From: Candidatus Galligastranaerophilus gallistercoris
GTDB lineage: Bacteria > Cyanobacteriota > Vampirovibrionia > Gastranaerophilales > Gastranaerophilaceae
Length of the DNA stretch: 22,533 bases
Direction of reading: 5' to 3'
Assembly: GCA_018710795.1 (NCBI GenBank)
Contig: DVJH01000121.1
Span: forward strand, 1 to 22,533
The notes below the pieces were generated by a model. It ran no database searches. It was not told the origin of the DNA and worked only from the letters and a program-made list of their open reading frames with translations. Positions 6,897 through 14,746 of this stretch are shown here, piece after piece. Position 1 is the first letter of the stretch. The number at the start of each line of letters is the position of its first letter. Position numbers and translations under genes: made by a program.

Positions 6897-8999
6897 TTAT
6901 TTTTCCGTAAATATACAAGCACCGAACGGCTCAAGTTCATAATACAAATTCTTATGCAATGCTCCCTTTAAATTTATAAAATCTTTTTTTGTATCCGCAA
7001 TCAAATATCGTTTTTTATTTTTTGAATTTAAAGGCAGCGTAAGTTTTATTTTATTTTTATCTTTTGAAATTGCAATATAATAATTACATTTTTCATCATT
7101 TACCTTAAAACAGATAATATTTGAAGCATTGTTTTTCCAGTACGATTCGTCATAATCGTTAACTTTTGCGCCGGAAGGATAATAATATTCAATTTTTGAA
7201 ACATAGTCCGTTTTTGAAAAAACGGGGTTTTCTTTTCTGAATTTAATCAAATTTTTAATATATAAGCTCAAATTCTCTTTTCTTTTATCGAGTTTATAAT
7301 TAATCCAGTTTGTTTTATCGTCCAGATTATAGCTGTTATTATTCCCCGCTTTTGAATGAAGAAAAATATCTCCGAATTGAATCATCGGAATTCCCGACGA
7401 TATCATTAAAATTAGAATTTGTTTTCGTACGGCATTATCCTGTTCGGCTTTATTTCCCTGATAACTTGAGCACATCTCGCCCACAAAACCGCCCTTTGTT
7501 TCGGGATTGGGTTTATCAAAAGTATTTAAGTCAAATAAACTGTATCCGTCATGACATGATACATAATTTATACTTCTTGAAGGCAAAGAAAATTTTTGAG
7601 GACATCCTTCTATAACGTTTTTAATTGCATAAGGATTGACATTATCGGGGCGGATTGAAATCGCCCTTATCGTATCTCTTGTAATATCGTTCCATTCGGC
7701 AAAATAATCGGGAAAATTCCCCAATTGATAATTATATGCGCCCGAACACATCCATGGCTCAGCTATAAAATTAACTCCGCCGTTATCTTCATAAGTGAGG
7801 TTAATCTTATGCCCCGCATCTTCAAGTCTTTTTTTAAAATATTGAAGCATTCCGCCGTTTTTATCATACATTGCATACCCCGATGACGATGTATCCATCA
7901 GAGCAACGGCAAGATCAAACCTGAAAGCGTCCACTCCCTGATTAATCCAAAAGCTTATTGAATTAATTATTAAATCCGCCGTTATTTTGTTTACGGTATT
8001 CAAATCGTTTCCGCAGCCCGAATGGTTTGTATAATGCGCATTTTGAGCAAGTTTGTAATAATGTCTGTTATCAATCAATGCGTATGAAAATAAATTTGCA
8101 TCTTCGTTATCACCGTACGTTTTTGCCTCGCCCGTATGATTATACACAACATCCATGCATACTTTTATGCCGTTTTTATGAAACTCGTCAATCAATCCGC
8201 GAAATTCATACAAAGCACCGTAAGGCTCTTTTGAAGATGAAAACTGTTTTTTTACGGCAAAATAATTCAAAGACATATATCCCCAGTGATTTTCCTTATC
8301 CGCATAAGAATCAAATTCATGCAGAGGCAGAAATTCAACCATGGTAACCCCTGTTTGTTTAATAAATTTTGCAAACCTGGCGGCAGCTTTATATGTTCCT
8401 CTTAAATCGGTTTTAATAAGCCTTGTTAAATCTTTAACATGAACTTCCGCAACAATTTCGTCTTTAAAGGCTCTTTTCGGGGCGGTTCTTATTTTTTGCT
8501 CTTTTATAATTTTAAATGCCGTTTTCGGAGCGATTTTTGCATTATCAAGCAGATATTTCCCGCCGCCCGACCGGAAAGCCGTCATGTCGGATGAAACACT
8601 TGAAGGACAATGTGATAATTCAATCGAATAAGGGTCGTATGCAAGTTTATTCGGGTTAAATCTGTCGCCGTCCGAAGTTAATCTTGAAACAAACCCTATA
8701 TCTGACCCGGGTTTATATTCCCTGCTCTTGGGAAAATTTTTCCCGAACACCCGATATGCATACCAAAACGTTTTGCCGTATTTAAACACTTTTTTCTTTT
8801 TGACTGAAGCATAAAAAATATCTTCCGTTTTTTGCATATTGATTTCCAAAAAAGGAATATCGCCCACGGGTTTTTTAAAAATACATAAAACAACATCCGA
8901 CGCGCTTTTAGATTCAAGCCTGAATTCGACCTCATCGGTCTTGTCATTATAGCTTGCGCCTAAAGGTAAATCGGATTTTGTTTTTATATATTTATTCAT
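6897..8999 (-). CDS. glgX: GH13 glycogen debranching enzyme, GlgX/isoamylase type
   Basis: This enzyme is predicted to hydrolyse alpha-1,6 branches in glycogen or limit dextrins. Its 700 residues fit GlgX/isoamylase. The N-terminal beta-sandwich (about 1-110, CBM48-like) opens PLGASYNDKTDEVEFRL. The (beta/alpha)8 barrel carries all four GH13 regions: DVVYNH (283-288), DAFRFD with nucleophile D362, FIAEPW with acid/base E414, and YVSCHD with H483-D484. GDIFLHSKAGNNNSYN resembles the GDE-trsQxGNNNaY block of GlgX. A C-terminal beta domain follows residue 610. The ATG overlaps the DUF1015 stop by one base (TAATG), so translation is coupled. No other glycogen genes are in view. A pullulanase-like specificity cannot be ruled out. 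Confidence 0.88.
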   Translation of the reverse strand: MNKYIKTKSDLPLGASYNDKTDEVEFRLESKSASDVVLCIFKKPVGDIPFLEINMQKTEDIFYASVKKKKVFKYGKTFWYAYRVFGKNFPKSREYKPGSDIGFVSRLTSDGDRFNPNKLAYDPYSIELSHCPSSVSSDMTAFRSGGGKYLLDNAKIAPKTAFKIIKEQKIRTAPKRAFKDEIVAEVHVKDLTRLIKTDLRGTYKAAARFAKFIKQTGVTMVEFLPLHEFDSYADKENHWGYMSLNYFAVKKQFSSSKEPYGALYEFRGLIDEFHKNGIKVCMDVVYNHTGEAKTYGDNEDANLFSYALIDNRHYYKLAQNAHYTNHSGCGNDLNTVNKITADLIINSISFWINQGVDAFRFDLAVALMDTSSSGYAMYDKNGGMLQYFKKRLEDAGHKINLTYEDNGGVNFIAEPWMCSGAYNYQLGNFPDYFAEWNDITRDTIRAISIRPDNVNPYAIKNVIEGCPQKFSLPSRSINYVSCHDGYSLFDLNTFDKPNPETKGGFVGEMCSSYQGNKAEQDNAVRKQILILMISSGIPMIQFGDIFLHSKAGNNNSYNLDDKTNWINYKLDKRKENLSLYIKNLIKFRKENPVFSKTDYVSKIEYYYPSGAKVNDYDESYWKNNASNIICFKVNDEKCNYYIAISKDKNKIKLTLPLNSKNKKRYLIADTKKDFINLKGALHKNLYYELEPFGACIFTEK

Positions 9000-10270
9000 T
9001 ATTTATGCAAAGGATTTATTACGATACCTGATAATAATTTGGGATAAAAATAAGTTGATTTTTGAGGCATTCTGTATCCTTGAGACGAGATATCGGTTAT
9101 ATCTTTCATTTTCGGATATGCCATAATAAAACTTGCCGAAGCCTTATTGTTATCAATGGCATCAAACGCTTCAAATTCCTGTTTTATGTATTTAATCCCT
9201 TGTTGCGCCATTTGTTCGTCTTTTGTATAGTTTAATTCTTTTGTGATAATAAGCTCATGCAAAACAACAAGGTCCAATTTCTTTAAAACATCGGGAGCAT
9301 CAATTAAATCCGTCATTTTATCTTTCAGTTTCAAAATATAAAATGCATTATCGTTTTTCAAATAAAGACCTGTCGTAATCCTTGTTTTGTTTGATTCTTC
9401 AATTTTTTCAAGAAATTCTTTTTTCACTTCATTTTTATTTGAAGCCTCAAACGGCATTTTATCAACATCATAATATTTTTTAACCGCTTCCATAATATAC
9501 GAAGGGTCAATATCTTTCGTAATTATTCTGTGGGTCGGAAAAATAATTAAATTATCATCCTGAGCATTTGTAAAATAGCTCATAACATACTGCGCTTCAA
9601 CATCGTCGCATTCTTTTGAATAATTCATGGCGGTTTCGTATCTGTGGTGCCCGTCTGCAATTAAAAGAGTTTTATCGGACAGAGTATCCTGAATTATTTT
9701 AATGTCTTTTTCATCGTCTATTAAATATACGATATGTTCGACATTATTATCGTCAACAACGTCAATATACGGTTTTTGATTTATATATTTCGGCAAAACC
9801 TTATTTTCTATTGTCATTAAAGGATCCGAATAAACCATAAAAATCTGGCTTAAATTAGCCCTGATTGCTTTTGTAAGCTTTAATCTGTCAGCTTTGGGAC
9901 CGCCCATTGTATATTCATGGGGAAGAATTTTTTTTGATTCAAAACTTTCGATTTTATTTCTTGCAATAAAACCTTTTCTTTCGATTTTTCTTCCGGATTC
10001 GGTTGTATATTTTTGAATCATATAAAATATTGAGGGTTTTTTCGTTTTAATTAAAACACCTTTCAAAAGCCATTTTTCATAATAGTTTTTGGCGTCTTCA
10101 TATCTGTTGTCGCCTTTTGTTAAGATTAACCTTACAATGTTAAAAGGGTCTCTTTCATATAATTCATCGCAATATTCACTCGTTATGACATCATAAGGAG
10201 GTGCTACAACCTTATCCATATCAACGATTTCCTGATTATAAACAATTGCGTTTATGGGTTTTATTTCCAA
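8999..10270 (-). CDS. DUF1015 family protein, TTG start
   Basis: This is a conserved bacterial protein of unknown biochemical role. The 423-residue length and the motifs identify the family: VVAPPYDVI (21-29), NIVRLIL (44-50), KILPHEYTMGGPKADRL (114-130), and the hallmark ADGHHRYETA (205-214). The His-rich core hints at catalysis or metal binding, but this is inference. The start is a TTG at 10270: a TGA stop lies two codons upstream in frame, and AAAGGAG is placed eight bases before the TTG. The nearby ATG at 10277 is out of frame. It is the first gene of a four-gene operon with glgX, a peptidase and a transporter, read from the promoter at 10309-10337. Confidence 0.9.
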   Translation of the reverse strand: MEIKPINAIVYNQEIVDMDKVVAPPYDVITSEYCDELYERDPFNIVRLILTKGDNRYEDAKNYYEKWLLKGVLIKTKKPSIFYMIQKYTTESGRKIERKGFIARNKIESFESKKILPHEYTMGGPKADRLKLTKAIRANLSQIFMVYSDPLMTIENKVLPKYINQKPYIDVVDDNNVEHIVYLIDDEKDIKIIQDTLSDKTLLIADGHHRYETAMNYSKECDDVEAQYVMSYFTNAQDDNLIIFPTHRIITKDIDPSYIMEAVKKYYDVDKMPFEASNKNEVKKEFLEKIEESNKTRITTGLYLKNDNAFYILKLKDKMTDLIDAPDVLKKLDLVVLHELIITKELNYTKDEQMAQQGIKYIKQEFEAFDAIDNNKASASFIMAYPKMKDITDISSQGYRMPQKSTYFYPKLLSGIVINPLHK

Positions 10271-10308
10271 TTTTCATTCTCCTTTATAAACGATATTTCC
10301 TACATTTG

Positions 10309-10337
10309 ATTGTAGTTTAAAGAGTTTTTGATGTAAA
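10309..10337 (-). promoter_or_regulatory. Sigma-70 promoter for the DUF1015-glgX-peptidase-EamA operon
   Basis: On the minus strand TTTACA (10337-10332) and TACAAT (10314-10309) are separated by exactly 17 bases. The transcript would start near 10302 and carry the AAAGGAG site before the TTG start. Confidence 0.7.
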
Positions 10338-10368
10338 CAAATATTAAATTTTATAAATCACGGGCAAT

Positions 10369-10397
10369 TTTAAAAGCACAAATTACTTTATTAAAAT
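10369..10397 (+). promoter_or_regulatory. Candidate promoter for the 238-residue protein gene
   Basis: TTTAAA (10369-10374) and TAAAAT (10392-10397) are spaced by 17 bases, with AGAAGG (10408-10413) correctly placed before the ATG at 10423. An alternative pair, TTGATG (10328-10333) and TATAAA (10352-10357), lies upstream with an 18-base spacer. Confidence 0.5.
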
Positions 10398-10422
10398 ATG
10401 AAGGTATAGAAGGTAGTTTTAT

Positions 10423-11139
10423 ATGGGTGTAGTTTCATCAACACTGTTTGCCGCAAGAAATGCGGACAAATGCGCTCATAAAGGAGAATCGACAAGAGGC
10501 GCGGTAGCACTCTGCCAATCCGTAAGTTCGGTTGACGGCGTAACCGGTTCTGCTTCTTCAATATTTTCTAACGTTACAAAAACGGCGGGAAATGCGCTGA
10601 AAAGTTTAGACGGAACCATAGATAACATTTTCTCAAAGATAAATAAAACCGATGCGCTGGATGATATCGTGCAATCAACCGGTGCGAACAGCAAAATAGG
10701 TGCTCTTGCACAAAAAGCGGTCAACCCCCTTTTATGCGTGGCTGCAGGAGTAAGAGTTTTAAATGATGACGATCAGTATGCGGCATTAATAGAAGAAACA
10801 AGCGCAATGGGCGCAATGTTCGGTGCGGAATCATTAATGAAATACGCAAGAAGCTCAATAACGGGCTCTTCACAGGCAACAAAAGGCTTAGCGGGCGCGG
10901 TTGCAAAAACGGCAAGCAAATCTTCAACATTGACAAAAGCACTCTCAAGCGCAAAAAGCTGGTTTGATAACATTGCAACAACATCAAATGGAAGCGCTAA
11001 ACAAACGCTCTTTAAGGTGGGGCTCGATGTTTTATTTGTGGGCGGATCAATCCTTGCATACAATCTGGGTAAAAATTTGGGCGAAAAATTGAGCCATAGA
11101 GATAATAAAGAAAACAACACGGCAACAAGCGCAGCATAA
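10423..11139 (+). CDS. Orphan Ser/Ala/Gly-rich protein with hydrophobic C-terminal segment, unknown function
   Basis: I do not recognise this 238-residue protein. It opens MGVVSSTLFAARNADKCAHK and has no signal peptide. Ser/Thr/Ala-rich helical stretches follow (about 40-75 and 140-190), with a more conserved-looking middle (about 95-130, NPLLCVAAGVRVLNDDD). A hydrophobic segment near 205-222 (DVLFVGGSILAYNLGKNLG) ends in a polar tail. This suggests a membrane-associated or tail-anchored helical protein. It has its own promoter, a good ribosome site and a strong terminator, so it is a real single-gene unit. Composition resembles the other small orphan proteins in the window, but I see no clear alignment to them. 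It could also be a secreted effector or surface protein; there is no evidence either way. Confidence 0.75.
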   Translation: MGVVSSTLFAARNADKCAHKGESTRGAVALCQSVSSVDGVTGSASSIFSNVTKTAGNALKSLDGTIDNIFSKINKTDALDDIVQSTGANSKIGALAQKAVNPLLCVAAGVRVLNDDDQYAALIEETSAMGAMFGAESLMKYARSSITGSSQATKGLAGAVAKTASKSSTLTKALSSAKSWFDNIATTSNGSAKQTLFKVGLDVLFVGGSILAYNLGKNLGEKLSHRDNKENNTATSAA

Positions 11140-11174
11140 ATAAATTAACACCATTCAAAGACTATCCGATACTT

Positions 11175-11219
11175 ATGAACCCTTTGGATAAAATATTCCG
11201 AAGGGTTCATTAATTTTTA
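11175..11219 (+). terminator. Intrinsic terminator after the 238-residue protein gene
   Basis: A ten-base perfect stem (11175-11184 with 11201-11210, ATGAACCCTT/AAGGGTTCAT), extended inward by three pairs including one wobble, is followed by TAATTTTTATT. It lies 35 bases after the stop codon. Confidence 0.88.
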
Positions 11220-11304
11220 TTAACGGCAAACAAAAAAAGGGCAAAAGAATAATTTTTTGCGGTTTATACATTCAAGAGAATTTTAACCTTGAGAGAAAAC
11301 TTTA

Positions 11305-11877
11305 ATGAGGATATCGCCTGTAGCGGGATATGGCCGTTTAAATGCGGCTATAAGCGGAACAAATCGAAAAATAAGCGGAAAAACTTTATTTAAAGCAAAT
11401 AAAGCAGACTCTTCAAATTCAAAAAAAAGTAAAAGTAAACTCCCGTGGAAAAAAATTCTGGCAGGAGCGGCGGTTTTTCTGGCGGCAGCTTCTGTTTATT
11501 ACCGAAAAAACCCCGTAAGACGGCAAATCAAAAAAGAATATAACAAAATTTTTACTTCAACGGATAATGCAAAAAGAGTTTTTCCCCGCATACCCGAAAG
11601 AGACGAGGTTATTTTAACCGCGGCAATTGACGGAAGCAAAAGAGCGACCGAACTTTTCCCCACGCTCACGACAAAAAACCCGGGCGCCATAGTGCAAACC
11701 GCAAGAGTCGGCGAAAAACTCGAAAGAAACAAAAAAATGCTTGAAAACGGCGCCTTTGGAACGGAAACTCATAAAAGAACCAAATCCGAAGTTTACAAGG
11801 ACGCTCTCGAACATTATAAAAGGCTGCAAAATAAATTTAACAGCCTTTATCAAGAATATATAGAGCCTTTGAAATAA
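11305..11877 (+). CDS. Basic single-membrane-segment protein, unknown function
   Basis: No family recognised. The 190 residues start MRISPVAGY, similar to MSINPVQGF of the gene at 3568-3897. A Ser/Lys-rich stretch (about 20-48) precedes one clear membrane helix at about 51-66 (ILAGAAVFLAAASVYY). After the helix comes a basic juxtamembrane segment and a 120-residue, probably helical domain (EKLERNKKMLENG, then a Lys/Tyr-rich C-terminal helix). With a positive N-terminus longer than usual for a signal peptide, it may be a type II-like anchored protein. The ribosome site is a modest GAGAG. Its stop codon directly abuts the stop of trpS on the other strand with no base between, and its last 60 bases contain a hairpin that appears to be the trpS terminator. 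Confidence 0.75.
   Translation: MRISPVAGYGRLNAAISGTNRKISGKTLFKANKADSSNSKKSKSKLPWKKILAGAAVFLAAASVYYRKNPVRRQIKKEYNKIFTSTDNAKRVFPRIPERDEVILTAAIDGSKRATELFPTLTTKNPGAIVQTARVGEKLERNKKMLENGAFGTETHKRTKSEVYKDALEHYKRLQNKFNSLYQEYIEPLK
11819..11848 (-). terminator. Probable trpS terminator inside the end of the convergent gene
   Basis: AAAGGCTG (11819-11826) and CAGCCTTT (11841-11848) form an eight-base-pair stem. On the minus strand the stem is followed by TTTTATAAT. It lies about 30 bases after the trpS stop and within the last 60 coding bases of the plus-strand gene. Confidence 0.65.
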
Positions 11878-12885
11878 TCAACGGTATACCATGACCGCCT
11901 TTTCCACTTTATCAAGAACTTCTCTTGCTTTAATTTGAGCCTTTTTGGAACCTTCGGTTATAATATCGTGAACTTCCCGCAGGTTGTTTTCGTAAAATTT
12001 TCTTTTTTCTCTGACGGGAGCCATTTTTTCATTGACCTTTTTTGCAAGACGCTTTTTACATTCGGCACAGACTATTTGCCCTTTTTCGCAGGCACATCTT
12101 ATTTCTTCGGTTTCTTCCCCGCTTCCGAATATTTTCCAATAAGGATATACAACCTCGCACTCGTCGGGGTGTCCCAAATCGGTTTTTCTTAATCTGGAAC
12201 GATCGGTAATTGCAGTCATTATCCTTTTTTCGGTTGTTTCCTCATCATCCGAAATTTTAATATCGTTATGGAAGGATTTTCCCATTTTATTTCCGTCCAT
12301 TCCTTTTAATAAAGGTATTTCGGTAAGTTTCGGCTGAGGCTCTTTTAAAATATCGGTTTTATAAATATTATTAAAACGCCTTGCAATATCCCTTGTTATT
12401 TCAATGTGCGCCACCTGATCAATTCCGACGGGCACAAAATCCGCATCAAAATTTAAAATATCGGCAGACATTAAAATCGGATAACCTATAAGTCCGTATG
12501 ACAATGATTCTTCATTTGAACCCTTTGCTTTCATGATTTTGACCATATCTTTTAAGGTAGGGTCTCTTTCCGCCCAGTTATTCGGCGTTACCATACTGAG
12601 ATATATATGCAGCATGGCGGTTTCGGGTATTAAAGACTGAAGGTAAATCTTTGCCTTATTCGGGTCAATTCCCGCCGCAAGCCAATCGAGCAAAACTTCA
12701 ATCGTATTTTGTCTTAAACTGTCCGTTTCGTCAAATTTTGTCGTAAGCGCATGCCAGTCGGCAATACCGTAATAACAATCGTTTTCTTCCTGAAGTTTAA
12801 CCCAGTTGGTCAAAACCCCCAGATAATGCCCGAGATGAAGTTTGCCTGTCGGGCGCATTAACGATAAAATACTTTTTTTACTCAT
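11878..12885 (-). CDS. trpS: Tryptophanyl-tRNA synthetase with a 4Fe-4S cysteine motif
   Basis: TrpRS charges tRNA-Trp with tryptophan. The 335-residue class I enzyme has the HIGH element as HLGH (17-20) after PTG, and the KMSKS loop as KMGKS (200-204). SMVTPNNWAERDPTLKDM and VPVGIDQVAHIEITRDIARRFN, read in parts, are typical TrpRS stretches. Four cysteines at 243, 266, 273 and 276 match C-x22-C-x6-C-x2-C exactly, the 4Fe-4S motif described in Thermotoga maritima TrpRS, near the anticodon-binding region; an extra Cys is at 264. The ATG overlaps the end of the TPR gene by eight bases, with AGAGG upstream, so expression depends on the TPR transcript. No T-box leader is present. Confidence 0.96.
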   Translation of the reverse strand: MSKKSILSLMRPTGKLHLGHYLGVLTNWVKLQEENDCYYGIADWHALTTKFDETDSLRQNTIEVLLDWLAAGIDPNKAKIYLQSLIPETAMLHIYLSMVTPNNWAERDPTLKDMVKIMKAKGSNEESLSYGLIGYPILMSADILNFDADFVPVGIDQVAHIEITRDIARRFNNIYKTDILKEPQPKLTEIPLLKGMDGNKMGKSFHNDIKISDDEETTEKRIMTAITDRSRLRKTDLGHPDECEVVYPYWKIFGSGEETEEIRCACEKGQIVCAECKKRLAKKVNEKMAPVREKRKFYENNLREVHDIITEGSKKAQIKAREVLDKVEKAVMVYR

Positions 12886-14668
12886 TATTTTTATTTACCT
12901 CTTTTAGGATTTTCAGCGCATCCGAAAAATCGGGATATTTTTCAAGCGCAATTGATGCATATTCTTTTGCTTTTTCTTTATTTCCTATACTAAAATAACA
13001 CTCCGCAAGCTTAACCGCAAGAATGTGGTTATCGGGATACAAAGAAACCAGATTATTAAAAATACCTATCGCTTTATCAAATTCTTTCAGTTTTTGATAT
13101 ACCGTACCCAAAAGATTTAAGATTTCCGCATCTTTTGTATATCCGATTAAATCTTCAAGAAGTTCTCTTGCTATTGCATATTTTCTTTGTGAATAATAAA
13201 CCTTTGCAAGCCCGAAATTTGCCTGAATATTTTTCGGATTTAATTTTATCGCCTTTTTATAATTTTCAATCGCTTCATCTTTCTTTTGAAGCATTAAAAG
13301 ATTTTCGGCATACGAAGAATAAAAAATAGAATCTTTTTTATCAAGCTCAATTGCTTTTTTAAAATAAATGTCGGCGCTCTCATACTGTCCGCCTTTATAC
13401 AGGCTGAAAGCATAGTTGTATGCATATTCAGGGTCATTTTCATCAAGCTCGTATGCCGTTTTTAATTCATCCTGCGCCCAATCGACAAAATTCATATACA
13501 AATATAAAATTCCCAAATCTTTTCTTGCAACGGGGTTTTTAGGGTCCAGTTGAACGCATTTTCTTAAAGAATCTCTGCCGCCCTCAAAATTGCCCGTCTG
13601 CACCTGTGAAATGCCGAGGTTATAATATACGTCATAATCGATTTTTCCTCTTTTTACGAGTTTTTCAAAAACCTCAATCGAATCTTCATATTTTTCAAGC
13701 ATTCGATATAAAAACCCCAGCTTCTTTTGGGTTTCAACGGATTTATGGTTTTTTTCCGCCTGCTTTTTAACCGCTTCAAGGGCTTCTTTATAATTACCGC
13801 ACTCTATTGCACAATTTATATAATTGTTCACAAAATTTATTTTATCGGGGTATAAAACACTCAGCGTTTTATAATAGTTATACGCCTGTTCATATCTTCC
13901 GACCGACGCCATACAGCTTGCAAGACTCGAGAGTGTCGCTGTTGTCGGGTCTTTAATGTATGCTTTGTTAAAATATTCAATTGCTTTATTATACTGATGT
14001 TTTAATTGATAAATAGTTCCTATGTTGAAATTCAGCTGCGAATTGTTATCATCCAGCTTAAGTGCTTTATTTGAATATTCAAGCGCTTCATCCAGTTCAT
14101 TCAAAGCTATAAGACAGCTTGCAAGATTGTTTACGATTTGAATATGCTCGGGAACAAGAACATGTGCAAGTTTTAAAAGTTCGGCGGATTTTCTCTCCTC
14201 GCCTATTGCCATATAAGCGGAAGCCAGAATATAATACGATTGAAAATCGTCCTTGCCTGCAACAATTATTTTGCCGAGTTTTTTTGTAATTTTTTCATAT
14301 TCGCCCGTTTTCAAATATAAAACCCCGAGGCTCTTATAAGCGTCATAATATTCGGGTCTTAAAGATAAAACTTTTTTATATGCCTTTTCGGCTTTTTTTA
14401 CGTTATCGTTTTTTTCTTCGCAGCAGCCGAGATAAAACCAGCTGTTTGCGTCATTATCGTCAAGTTTTACAACCCTCTCAAAGCATTTTGCCGCCTCATC
14501 AAATCTTTCAAGATTAACAAGGCTCAAACCTGCGGTTTTAAGCGCTTCTTTATTATCGGGCTCAATCATAAGCACACGGGATAATATTTTATGTGCGCCT
14601 TCAAAATCGCCCTTGGCAACAAGATCGCACGAATTATTCAATAAATCTGCAACTTCTTTATTTTCCAT
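12878..14668 (-). CDS. Long tetratricopeptide-repeat protein
   Basis: This protein of 596 residues is almost entirely TPR repeats, roughly sixteen units of about 34 residues from the N-terminus to the end. Typical repeat cores are visible: AAKCFERVVKLDDNDANSW, AEKAYKKVLSLRPEYYDAY, ALEYSNKALKLDDNNSQLN, and AIENYKKAIKLNPKNIQAN. No signal peptide, membrane segment or catalytic domain is seen, so it is a cytoplasmic scaffold or adaptor; the partner is unknown. I chose ATG 14668. A TTG at 14686 is in frame but overlaps the TATAAT at 14683-14678 that may be its promoter. No Shine-Dalgarno sequence precedes either start, so the message may be leaderless. Its 3' end overlaps trpS by eight bases. Confidence 0.92.
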   Translation of the reverse strand: MENKEVADLLNNSCDLVAKGDFEGAHKILSRVLMIEPDNKEALKTAGLSLVNLERFDEAAKCFERVVKLDDNDANSWFYLGCCEEKNDNVKKAEKAYKKVLSLRPEYYDAYKSLGVLYLKTGEYEKITKKLGKIIVAGKDDFQSYYILASAYMAIGEERKSAELLKLAHVLVPEHIQIVNNLASCLIALNELDEALEYSNKALKLDDNNSQLNFNIGTIYQLKHQYNKAIEYFNKAYIKDPTTATLSSLASCMASVGRYEQAYNYYKTLSVLYPDKINFVNNYINCAIECGNYKEALEAVKKQAEKNHKSVETQKKLGFLYRMLEKYEDSIEVFEKLVKRGKIDYDVYYNLGISQVQTGNFEGGRDSLRKCVQLDPKNPVARKDLGILYLYMNFVDWAQDELKTAYELDENDPEYAYNYAFSLYKGGQYESADIYFKKAIELDKKDSIFYSSYAENLLMLQKKDEAIENYKKAIKLNPKNIQANFGLAKVYYSQRKYAIARELLEDLIGYTKDAEILNLLGTVYQKLKEFDKAIGIFNNLVSLYPDNHILAVKLAECYFSIGNKEKAKEYASIALEKYPDFSDALKILKEVNKNNE

Positions 14669-14687
14669 AACAAAAAAATTATACAAT

Positions 14688-14724
14688 AAAAAAGCGCTTT
14701 TTTAGTTTATAAAAAAGCGCTTTT
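14688..14724 (-). terminator. Intrinsic terminator of the SLH protein gene
   Basis: Two copies of the self-complementary AAAAAGCGCTTTT block (14688-14703 and 14711-14724) pair across a seven-base spacer. The minus strand then runs TTTTTTATTG. It lies about 20 bases after the SLH gene stop and just before the possible TPR-gene -10. Confidence 0.9.
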
Positions 14725-14746
14725 CATATAATAAAAGTATTTTAGA

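Noticed and set aside
12886..12960. T-box leader for trpS
   Set aside because: The sequence upstream is coding TPR sequence and overlaps the trpS start, leaving no space for a leader.
12878..14668. Tandem DNA repeats in the TPR gene
   Set aside because: The repetition is at protein level; nucleotide copies are too diverged to call DNA repeats or recent duplications.
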